From: an uncultured bacterium
GTDB lineage: Bacteria; Bipolaricaulota; Bipolaricaulia; UBA7950; UBA9294
Length of the DNA: 36,725 bases
Assembly: GCA_903839615.1 (NCBI GenBank)
Contig: CAIMCX010000021.1
Coordinates: 1-36,725 of the forward strand
Direction: 5' to 3'
The notes under the pieces are model-generated. The model saw only the letters and a list, made by a program, of their open reading frames with translations. It was not told the DNA's origin and ran no database searches. Positions 16,772 to 23,409 of this stretch are shown one piece after another; the first letter of the stretch is position 1, and every line of letters begins with the position of its first letter. The translations under genes were made by a program, and so were the position numbers.

Positions 16772-17590
16772 CTAGTCCGGAGATGAGTTTCTCCAGAAGG
16801 TCTTCGCGAGCCACTGGTCGATTGGCGAGAATCGTCCCCGACCGTGCTGCAGCATGTAGAAGCAGTAGTCCACGGGCAGGATCCGTCGGGCGAGGAGCAT
16901 CCACGCAACGCGGCCTCCGTAGTAAGAGACGAGGAGGATCGCAAGAACGTAGATCAGGAAGACGAAGCGATCCTCTCTCAAGGCCGCGGGCGCCGCGAGA
17001 AACCCGGCAATGGCCGCGGCGGCCGGCAATCCCATCACAAGCAGCCGGCGAACCTGGATCTCGATTTCCCTTCTCTGCGCCGGGATCGCAAGGTCGTGCT
17101 CGTTGATCGTGAGCCGCCGGACGCGGAAGTAGGCCTGTACGGCATGCTCGAACGAGCGTCGCCTCGATTCGGAAAACGTCTCGTAGCCCGGGATGTCGAA
17201 CGCGTAGTCCGAGCCCTTGGGCGGCTTCGACGGCACGAGAGTGACGCTCCGACCGTGCGCGTGGTCGGCCAGGAGTCGCATCAGGTGTCCGATCACTCGG
17301 AGTTCGTAACTGAGAAAGGCTCCCGCAGGACCAAACAACGTGAGCGTCCCGACGTCCTCGGCGGGGAAACGGTCACCGAATCGAGACCGCACGACGTCCT
17401 CGCTCTCGCCGATTGCCAAGATGAGGCCGCGGCGCTTGTTGACGACGATCCGGTTCGGGAACTCAAGATGAGCGCCCGATTTGCGGTCCTCGATGCGCAG
17501 CCTCGCAGGATCGAGTTGGAAGACGAACTCACTGGCCACGGTGTGCGATCCTACGGTCCCGCAGGACGTTCCACAAGGGACGCAGGGCAT
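16772..17590 (-). CDS. Unrecognised protein with two C-terminal transmembrane segments
   Basis: 272 residues from ATG 17590, chosen because AGGAG lies 7 nt upstream on the minus strand; a GTG at 17539 would drop a Cys-rich start ('MPCVPCGTSC') but has no SD. The first ~170 residues are soluble; 'FPNRIVVNKRRGLILAIGE' faintly recalls the second strand pair of MreB/actin-like proteins, but the nucleotide-binding GIDLGTANT motif is absent, so I do not assign it. Two hydrophobic segments follow ('LLVMGLPAAAAIAGFLAAP' and 'FVFLIYVLAILLVSYYGG'), then a ~45-residue basic tail. Function unknown; probably an inner-membrane protein. It borders the pseudogene region. Confidence 0.65.
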   Translation of the reverse strand: MPCVPCGTSCGTVGSHTVASEFVFQLDPARLRIEDRKSGAHLEFPNRIVVNKRRGLILAIGESEDVVRSRFGDRFPAEDVGTLTLFGPAGAFLSYELRVIGHLMRLLADHAHGRSVTLVPSKPPKGSDYAFDIPGYETFSESRRRSFEHAVQAYFRVRRLTINEHDLAIPAQRREIEIQVRRLLVMGLPAAAAIAGFLAAPAALREDRFVFLIYVLAILLVSYYGGRVAWMLLARRILPVDYCFYMLQHGRGRFSPIDQWLAKTFWRNSSPD

Positions 17591-17640
17591 CTGACTTCTC
17601 CTGCTGAGGCTCCCTCTCTCGGCGTCCTGCGAACCTCGTT

Positions 17641-17965
17641 GCTGTGGGATGCCTGATCTGCACGGGCATCGCGAACACCCACTCCAACGGCCCCGAGCCA
17701 CCCCTCTACCAAACGGACGTGCCTCCCGAAACTCCGGGGTCGCATCATGCGCCCCAACGACGCGGTGAGCCAGGCGATGTACCCACTGGGGCTTGTCATC
17801 GCCGCGCCTCTCATCACCGGGTTCGGTGTGCGTCCGCTCCTCTCCGCCGGCGGCGGTTGCCTGCTCTCCCCTGGGCTCTTCGCGTTCATCCCGATCGTCC
17901 GGAACCTGGAGTCCAGTCTCGACCGGCGGAAGAAGGCACCGGAGGTGGAAGAGGTCGCGGGCTGA
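17641..17965 (+). pseudogene. MFS (macrolide-efflux-like) transporter, C-terminal remnant with frameshift
   Basis: Two frames together give the late part of an MFS permease. The first reads 'GCLICTGIAN' then 'LYQTDVPPE' (the 'Q..VP.E' helix-10 region). After a frameshift near 17735 the second reads 'LRGRIMRPNDAVSQAMYPLG' then 'LVIAAPLITGFGVRPLL' and ends 'FIPIVRNLE' plus a short charged tail, matching 'P.ELRGR...A..PLG' and the ending of MFS_3-type drug exporters. The first ~300 residues of such a transporter are missing. No ribosome site fits. A short peptide from 17747 could be translated but would not form a transporter. Confidence 0.65.
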
Positions 17966-17999
17966 GGCTCGCAGGACTCAGCGCACAGGCCGCTGCGAG

Positions 18000-18182
18000 C
18001 AACCAGCCGGAAACGGCCACCGCGGCGGCTTCCCCGGCGTCGAGGCATTCGTCACGTGTCACCTCGCGACCGACCACACGCTCGTCGTCCTGTCGAACTG
18101 CCATGACCCAGCCTTCCCGCTCATGGAGGAGTCCCAGCGGCAGTTTGCGAGGTGCTGCAGGGGCTTGAAGGGCAACGAGCTC
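18000..18182 (+). pseudogene. Beta-lactamase-family serine hydrolase, C-terminal remnant
   Basis: One frame reads 'GNGHRGGFPGVEAFVT' followed by 'ATDHTLVVLSNCHDPAFPL', the signature end of class-C-like serine hydrolases ('GHGGGFPG...', '...VVVLSN...PA'). Only about 60 residues survive; the catalytic S-x-x-K and Y-x-N parts are absent and no start with a ribosome site precedes it. It lies 35 nt after the MFS remnant. The surviving block is too short to say which hydrolase subgroup it came from. Confidence 0.6.
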
Positions 18183-18254
18183 AGGGCTTGCCCCGGCCGT
18201 CCACGCCGACCAACGCCAAGAGCAAGATGCTGCCGCAGCAGCTCACTGGTCTAG

Positions 18255-19077
18255 CTACTGGTCATCGTCTGGGCCATCAGTCTGGAACGCCGCCCACACG
18301 ATTGCATGTGCGCTGAACCCCGGTCGGCCAGCTGGGAGTCGACGCCCCAGGAGCCGAGCCACTCGAGCCTAGTCGTTGCGCTGTGTCGAACGCCACGTAG
18401 TCCACCCCGCTCCTGCTGGCTGCATTCCACCCCTCTGAGAGCACAATTTCGCTCACGTTCAGGTCGCCGCAGAGGACGGGATCTCGTTCGGCGGGGTCCG
18501 CGGCCAGAAGCGCACCTAGCGCTCCAGCGAGCTTCTGCGCCTCTCCTTCCGACGACGCTGAACTGCCCCCGCTTGCGCCGTGATAGTCAACCAGTGTGAA
18601 GTCGAACTACCCGGCCCGGTAACTGGCCCAGAAGGGAGGTCTCACATCGAAGACGGGTGAGTCCGGGATTTCGTTCACCGTGCCCTCCCGCCCTGTCCCC
18701 GTCACGACGGAAGAGTTGTATAGGATCGCGCAGTGCTCGTATCGAGTGCCGTACCTGAAGACACTCGAGAGGCGACACAACCACTCGACACCGCTCGCAA
18801 CGTCCATCAGCTGAAGCAGCTTGTCGACTTGGCATGTTGCACCCGCGCACCCGTAGCACTTCCGCCCGCCTTCCGATGCCCTCATGACCTCCTGGCATGC
18901 GACGACGTCATACTGGCACAGAATGCGCGCCAGCTCCGAAAGGCGTGCATCTCTGCAGTCTGTGCCCCCGCAGCCGAACCTGTTCAGATTGGCAGTGGCT
19001 ATCCGGACTGCGCCGAGCCCACCTGAAGAAGCCAGCACCACAACCAGCATGATCGTCATCGCGGTACTTCTCACCAT
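18255..19077 (-). pseudogene. Endonuclease/exonuclease/phosphatase (EEP) family gene, broken by a stop and two frameshifts
   Basis: From ATG 19077 the protein starts with a signal peptide-like stretch ('MTIMLVVVLASSGGLGA'), then EEP landmarks 'IATANLNRFG', 'LARILCQYDVVACQEVM' (metal Glu) and 'CAILYNSSVV'. A TAG at 18609-18607 interrupts 'PPFWASYRAG'. The same frame continues with 'FDFTLVDYHGASGG' and 'DPVLCGDLNVSEI' (the GDxN metal site). Near 18375 the match moves to another frame ('LEWLGSWGVDSQLADRG'), and near 18320 to the third ('SAHAIVWAAFQTDGP', where the family's SDH is SAH), ending at TAG 18257-18255. One nonsense change, two shifts and a lost catalytic Asp make a decayed gene. It was once a secreted nuclease or phosphatase; a truncated 156-residue product is still possible. 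Confidence 0.78.
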
Positions 19078-19202
19078 GACTCCCTCTCTTCTAGCGGCGC
19101 CGAACGTTTGAGCCAGGTCACCGCATTTGCGTTCTCTGGGTGATGGCTCTTCACCATGCCATGCGCGGTTGGAGTGCAAGCCAGCGAGGGTCCAGGAGAG
19201 GC

Positions 19203-19230
19203 TTGACGGCAGAGCTGCGCGCGCTAGAAT
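19203..19230 (+). promoter_or_regulatory. Promoter of the tetR-exporter operon
   Basis: TTGACG (19203-19208), 16-nt spacer, TAGAAT (19225-19230). The predicted transcription start (about 19237) falls inside the adjacent 20-bp palindrome. This is one of the best promoters in the window. Confidence 0.65.
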
Positions 19231-19250
19231 ATGAATGAACGTTCATTCAT
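19231..19250. promoter_or_regulatory. Palindromic TetR-type operator
   Basis: A perfect 20-bp inverted repeat, half-site ATGAATGAAC followed directly by its reverse complement. It sits right after the -10 box and ends 4 nt before the AGGAGG of the tetR gene. The TGAATGA...TCATTCA form is well known for TetR-family regulators such as Bacillus FadR and relatives. Binding here would block transcription start, so autorepression of the whole operon is expected. Confidence 0.75.
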
Positions 19251-19263
19251 GCAGGAGGCGACG

Positions 19264-19872
19264 ATGGCGACCGACCCGGCGAAGCAGGATCTGATACGCA
19301 ACGCGGCGATTCGCGTATTCGCGCGCAAGGGATTCCACGCGACGCGGGCGGAGGAGATCGCCGAAGAGGCCGGGATCGCCGTCGGGACGATCTACAACTA
19401 CTTCGAGAGCAAGGCCCAGATCCTCCTCTCGATCTTCGAACGCGAGTTCGACGAAGAGGTCGGGCTCTACGAATCGCTGGCGAAGAGCGGCGTGTCGGTG
19501 CGCGAGCGTTTCAGCAAGATTCTGAGCGCCCACTTCGCGCGGCTCGCGGAGTCGCGCGACCTGGCAATGGTCCTCGTGCGCGAACGCTACAACGGGTCGG
19601 GCGAAATCGGCGAGGCCATGGCGAAGATGCAGCGCAAGATGCTCGACAAGATCGAGAAGCTGATCCAAGACGGCGTCGACGGTGGATGGCTGCGGACGTG
19701 CAACGTGCGCATGGTCGCGCCCGCCCTCTTCGCGGTCGTTCAGTCAATCAACGAGGCGGCGATGATCTACCCGGAGACTCAACAGAAAGCGTTCCTCGCC
19801 CGAGCGCCGGAGGAACTGGCGGCTCTGATATGGAGTGGACTCGCTCACGACGCGAAAGGAGCCCTGACATGA
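19264..19872 (+). CDS. TetR/AcrR-family transcriptional repressor
   Basis: 202 residues. N-terminal helix-turn-helix: 'LIRNAAIRVFARKGFHATRA' then 'IAEEAGIAVGTIYNYFESK', the standard TetR recognition region; the rest is a helical ligand domain ('FREREFDEEVGLYESL'-like amphipathic stretch, residues 60-195) of unknown ligand. ATG 19264 is used because AGGAGG (19253-19258) lies 5 nt upstream; the in-frame ATG at 19231 is inside the operator and has no SD. Its stop overlaps the next start (ATGA). It probably binds the palindrome at 19231-19250 and controls the exporter behind it; a lipid or hydrophobic inducer is plausible from the operator type, but is inference. Confidence 0.93.
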   Translation: MATDPAKQDLIRNAAIRVFARKGFHATRAEEIAEEAGIAVGTIYNYFESKAQILLSIFEREFDEEVGLYESLAKSGVSVRERFSKILSAHFARLAESRDLAMVLVRERYNGSGEIGEAMAKMQRKMLDKIEKLIQDGVDGGWLRTCNVRMVAPALFAVVQSINEAAMIYPETQQKAFLARAPEELAALIWSGLAHDAKGALT

Positions 19873-20030
19873 CGCGCGGTGACTCTGTGGTCGCGGCCGT
19901 CCTCGCGGTCCTCCTGTTCGTCCATCTGGCGAAGGCGATCGATAGGGCGCTGCCCGAGGCAGCACACGCGCCCACCACGGAAGGGGACTCTGCGATCGCG
20001 CGGAAGACCGCGGGCGGAAGGGAGCCATGA
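19869..20030 (+). CDS. 53-residue single-span membrane protein
   Basis: A small protein whose ATG overlaps the tetR stop and whose TGA overlaps the RND start (ATGA at both ends), so it is in a tight translational chain. One hydrophobic segment at residues 7-24 ('VVAAVLAVLLFVHLAKAI'), short N-terminus, then ~29 polar residues. No homolog recognised. The chained overlaps and the membrane segment argue that it is real and may assist or regulate the exporter, as small subunits do for some RND pumps. Topology and partner are inference. Confidence 0.65.
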   Translation: MTRGDSVVAAVLAVLLFVHLAKAIDRALPEAAHAPTTEGDSAIARKTAGGREP

Positions 20031-22363
20031 TGCGCAAGTTCACCGGCTGGATCGTCGACCACGCCTGGCTGTCGCTCGCCGTCGTCGTCGCGCTCACCGT
20101 CTTCTTCCTCCTCTTCATCCCCAAACTCCAGTTACAGACTGACTTCGGCAAGTACCTGCCGGACAGCGACCGCTCGGTCCAACTGATGCACAAAGCGGAG
20201 AAGATCTTTGGATCGCAGGAGTTCTTCATGGTCGTGGTCGAGACGCCGAACACGATCTTCGACGTCAAGACCATCGCCGAGATCCACGCGATGGAGATCG
20301 AGTTCCAGGGTCTACATGAGATCGATCAGGTGATCGGGCCGACCACAGCGACCGTCATTTCTGCAACGAACGACAAACTGACGATCGAAAAGGCAGCGGA
20401 ACTCCTGCCGACGACGCCGGAGGAAGTCGAGAGCTATCGCCAGAAGGTACTCGGTGACCGCAATCTGAACGGCTACATCTTCGCGTCGAACGAGCGCGCG
20501 GCGGGCATCGTGCTCAAACCGAGCCCGTACCTCGACGACACGAACGCCCTCGTCGCGACCGTCAACCAGATCGCGCAAGCCCACAGTCACGAGGGGTTCA
20601 CGGTCTACGTCGGCGGCATCGCTCCGCTTCGCGCCGCGATCGGCGACAGCATGATGCACGACATGCTCGTCTTGACCCCACTCGTCTTGCTCGTAATGGA
20701 ACTCCTCGTCTTCCTCGCGTTCCGTACCGGGCGCGGCGTCGCGCTGCCGTTCCTCCTCATGACCTTCTCGACCATCTGGACGGTCGGGCTGATGGCGCTC
20801 GTCCACGTGCCACTCACGGCGTTCTCGTTCTTCATGCCCGTCATGCTCATTGCAGCAAGCAAGGCCTACGCGATTTTCACCGTGAACCGCTACTATGAGG
20901 AGGCCCAGCACGCCGATCGCCTGCCGCGGCGCGAGTTGGTCATTCAGACAATGCAGGACATGGCAAAGCCCCTGTCGATGGACGCGCTGGCCGAGGCAAC
21001 CGGGTTCCTGTCGCTCCTTGCCGCGAGCCTGTGGCCGCAGCAAACGTTCGGCTTGTTCATTGCGATCGGCATCGCGTTCACGCTCCTGCTCAACTTCATC
21101 CTCCTGCCCGCAATCCTCGCACTCCTACCTCTGCCGAAGAAGCACCGCGACTACGGACACGGCTGGCTCCCGAACGCGCTTGTCCGCTTCGGTCGGTTGA
21201 TCTCGCGGCGACGCGCCGTCGTCCTCATCCTGTCGGCCGTCGTGCTCGTCGCGTTCGCCGTGGCGATCCCGCGCCTCGTCGTCGATACGTCGCCGACCGA
21301 GTACCTGGGGAGCGAGCACGCGGCGATGGACGCCATGCACGCTCTCGACCGGAACTTCGGCGGCAGCTCCCAGGTTTCGATTCATATCGCGACTGGCCGC
21401 ACGAACGGCCTCAAGGATCCAACCGTCCTGAAGGCCGTCGTCGCGCTCGAGGACTTCATCCAGGCGCAGCCCGAGTACGGAGGCAGCATCACGTCGCTCG
21501 CCAACGTGATGCGCGAGATGAACCAGAAGTTCCACGCCGACGATCCAAGCTTCTACGTCATCCCCGACGATCCGAAGCTCGCGGCACAGCTTCTGACCTT
21601 GTTCACGTTCTCCGGCGGTGAGCTGTGGAACATGGCGACGCCCGATCTCTCGCAGGGTGAAGTGGTGGCGCGCACGAGCCTTCACGGCACGGCGCAGATC
21701 ATCGACCTCGCCGGACGCATCAGGGACTATGCGGCCGGCGTCCTGCCGGTCGGAGTCACCGCGGAGTTTGTCGGCGCCGAGCAAGCGTGGGCATCGCTCG
21801 CCCAGGAGACCGTGCCAAATACCGCGCTGACCCTTGCTATTGCGCTGGCGGCCGCGCTTCTCATCGTGACGATCCTCCTGCGCTCAATCGTCGCCGGCCT
21901 CGTCGCCGTGTCGCCGATGATCCTCACAATCGTGATCAACCTCGGGACGATGAGCTATCTCAAGATGCCGCTCGATCTTGCATCTCTGATGATCGGTTCG
22001 ATCACGGTCGGCGTCGGCATCGACTACACGATCAACTTCATCATCCGCTGGAGGACCGAGATGGCGCGCGGCCACACGATCGAGGAAGCCCACGAGATTA
22101 CGATGCGCACCATGGGGCGCGGCATCTTGTTCAACGCCCTGACGCTCACAGCGGGGTTCGCGATGTTCTACTTCTCGGCGTTCAAAGGCCTGCGCAACTT
22201 CGGACTCTTGATCAACCTCACGATGATTTGGTCGTTCTTCGGTTCGTTCATCGTCGTGCCGGCGCTCTTGCTCACCCTCAAGCCACGGTTCCTCACAGGC
22301 AAGAAGCGGTCGCAGGCCCCGGATAGCGACTCCACGTCTTCCACCCAGGAGGTTTCCCCATGA
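20027..22363 (+). CDS. MMPL/RND-superfamily exporter
   Basis: A 778-residue inner-membrane permease with the RND two-fold layout: a helix near residues 15-32, a large periplasmic loop to ~215, five or so helices to ~370, then a repeat of this pattern (helix ~395-415, loop to ~620, helices to ~755). The 'GVGIDYTINFIIRWR' segment in the second half is the MMPL motif with the membrane Asp used for proton coupling. This group (COG1033) exports lipids or other hydrophobic compounds. It is shorter than three-component drug RND pumps, and no TolC or membrane-fusion gene is present. Instead the next gene, overlapping by ATGA, encodes a LolA-like carrier, so export of a lipid or lipidated molecule to the outer membrane is the best guess. 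Confidence 0.88.
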   Translation: MMRKFTGWIVDHAWLSLAVVVALTVFFLLFIPKLQLQTDFGKYLPDSDRSVQLMHKAEKIFGSQEFFMVVVETPNTIFDVKTIAEIHAMEIEFQGLHEIDQVIGPTTATVISATNDKLTIEKAAELLPTTPEEVESYRQKVLGDRNLNGYIFASNERAAGIVLKPSPYLDDTNALVATVNQIAQAHSHEGFTVYVGGIAPLRAAIGDSMMHDMLVLTPLVLLVMELLVFLAFRTGRGVALPFLLMTFSTIWTVGLMALVHVPLTAFSFFMPVMLIAASKAYAIFTVNRYYEEAQHADRLPRRELVIQTMQDMAKPLSMDALAEATGFLSLLAASLWPQQTFGLFIAIGIAFTLLLNFILLPAILALLPLPKKHRDYGHGWLPNALVRFGRLISRRRAVVLILSAVVLVAFAVAIPRLVVDTSPTEYLGSEHAAMDAMHALDRNFGGSSQVSIHIATGRTNGLKDPTVLKAVVALEDFIQAQPEYGGSITSLANVMREMNQKFHADDPSFYVIPDDPKLAAQLLTLFTFSGGELWNMATPDLSQGEVVARTSLHGTAQIIDLAGRIRDYAAGVLPVGVTAEFVGAEQAWASLAQETVPNTALTLAIALAAALLIVTILLRSIVAGLVAVSPMILTIVINLGTMSYLKMPLDLASLMIGSITVGVGIDYTINFIIRWRTEMARGHTIEEAHEITMRTMGRGILFNALTLTAGFAMFYFSAFKGLRNFGLLINLTMIWSFFGSFIVVPALLLTLKPRFLTGKKRSQAPDSDSTSSTQEVSP

Positions 22364-23271
22364 TCGGCAAGCGCTTTCCTACGTTCCTCTTTGCCTCTGT
22401 CGCCGCCGTCGCGCTTTCTCTCGGAAGCGTGGGCGCGGCAGCGCAGTCGCTTGGCGCCTCCGACATCCTCGCCGCGATTGATGCGCGCGGCGGAATCACG
22501 GGTGTCGGAAGCCAGGTAGCATTCCTCTCGTTCGTCGTCCAGGACAAGAACGGCTCCGTGCAGGAAGCGTCCTTCGTCTCGTTCGCGAAGACCTCGTCGG
22601 ACCCGCAGGTCCCGGACGCCGGACTGATCTACTTCCTAGCTCCTCCGGCCGAGACGTGCGGCACAGTCTTCTTGACCATCGATCGCAAGATCTCGGGCCA
22701 GTCGACCGAGCTCTATCTCTACCTGCCCGCGCTCGGCATGCCGAAGGAGCTCGTCTCGAGCGGAGAGCGGAAGGGCTCGTTCGCCGGATCGAACATCCAG
22801 TTCGACCAGATCGGACGAAGCGAACTCGCCACGAACTTCGTCGGCGAACTCCTCGGGGAGACAACCCTGGACGTGACCGTTGAAGGCGTCGCCACGAGCC
22901 GTCCCGTCTACGTGCTCCATCTGACGGCAAACCCGAGCACGAATCCCAACGAAACCTTCCCCGACCGCACGGTCTGGGTGGACAAGGAGGGTTTCCTCGT
23001 CCTCGCCATGGAGAGCAAGAACACGCTGGGGAAACTTCAGAATGTCCTCCGCGTCAACGCTCTCGCGACATTCGAGAGCCGGCTCGAGTACACGGACATG
23101 ACCGTCTCGAACGTGCTCGACACGAGCTCGACGCGGGTTACGGTCTCCGATCGCGAGGATGTCGGGGAGTTCCCGGACTCGATGTTCGATCCTGCAGCGC
23201 TTGCCCAGTTCAATCCGCTGGCCTGGAATAACCTGCTCCAGGTGAAGGTGCCGGACCCCGTCTGCCCGTAG
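22360..23271 (+). CDS. LolA-like outer-membrane lipoprotein-sorting protein (RND partner)
   Basis: 303 residues with a signal peptide (hydrophobic 9-22, cleavage near 'GAAAQS'). The mature part is beta-rich, like COG2834 proteins, with 'LYLYLPALGMPKEL', 'GSFAGSNIQFDQIG' and a late 'VWVDKEGFLVLAMES'; the G-S-F-x-G-S stretch is typical of the group found beside MMPL exporters. Start overlaps the exporter stop (ATGA), so a 1:1 pairing is likely. It would take a hydrophobic cargo from the RND pump across the periplasm. C-terminal 'FPDSMFDPAAL' (271-281) reappears in the LolA-like protein at 35044. Confidence 0.82.
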   Translation: MIGKRFPTFLFASVAAVALSLGSVGAAAQSLGASDILAAIDARGGITGVGSQVAFLSFVVQDKNGSVQEASFVSFAKTSSDPQVPDAGLIYFLAPPAETCGTVFLTIDRKISGQSTELYLYLPALGMPKELVSSGERKGSFAGSNIQFDQIGRSELATNFVGELLGETTLDVTVEGVATSRPVYVLHLTANPSTNPNETFPDRTVWVDKEGFLVLAMESKNTLGKLQNVLRVNALATFESRLEYTDMTVSNVLDTSSTRVTVSDREDVGEFPDSMFDPAALAQFNPLAWNNLLQVKVPDPVCP

Positions 23272-23307
23272 GCTGCAGGCAGCGCCCCCCTTGCGAGGGC
23301 GTGGCAA

Positions 23308-23330
23308 GGCGAGCGCCTCACGGGCTCGCC
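23308..23330 (+). terminator. Hairpin after the RND/LolA-like operon
   Basis: GGCGAGC (23308-23314) pairs with GCTCGCC (23324-23330) across a 9-nt loop, 37 nt after the stop. A pyrimidine-rich stretch (23338-23353) but no U-run follows. Confidence 0.35.
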
Positions 23331-23359
23331 CCGCCGCGTCCTCTCTTCTTCTCCGGCTG

Positions 23360-23368
23360 TGCTAGACT
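23360..23368 (+). promoter_or_regulatory. Extended -10 promoter for the isoprenoid-synthase-like gene
   Basis: TGC directly before TAGACT (23363-23368) is an extended -10; no good -35 is seen. It lies 42 nt before the ATG, after the hairpin, so the gene can be expressed independently of the TetR operon. Confidence 0.4.
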
Positions 23369-23409
23369 TCCCGACGTGCCGGCGTGGGGTCGACACGGAA
23401 GGCTAACGC

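Noticed and set aside
18607-18609. TAG in the EEP gene read as a recoded amino acid (readthrough or pyrrolysine)
   Set aside because: Two frameshifts and a lost catalytic Asp downstream in the same gene show decay, not programmed recoding.
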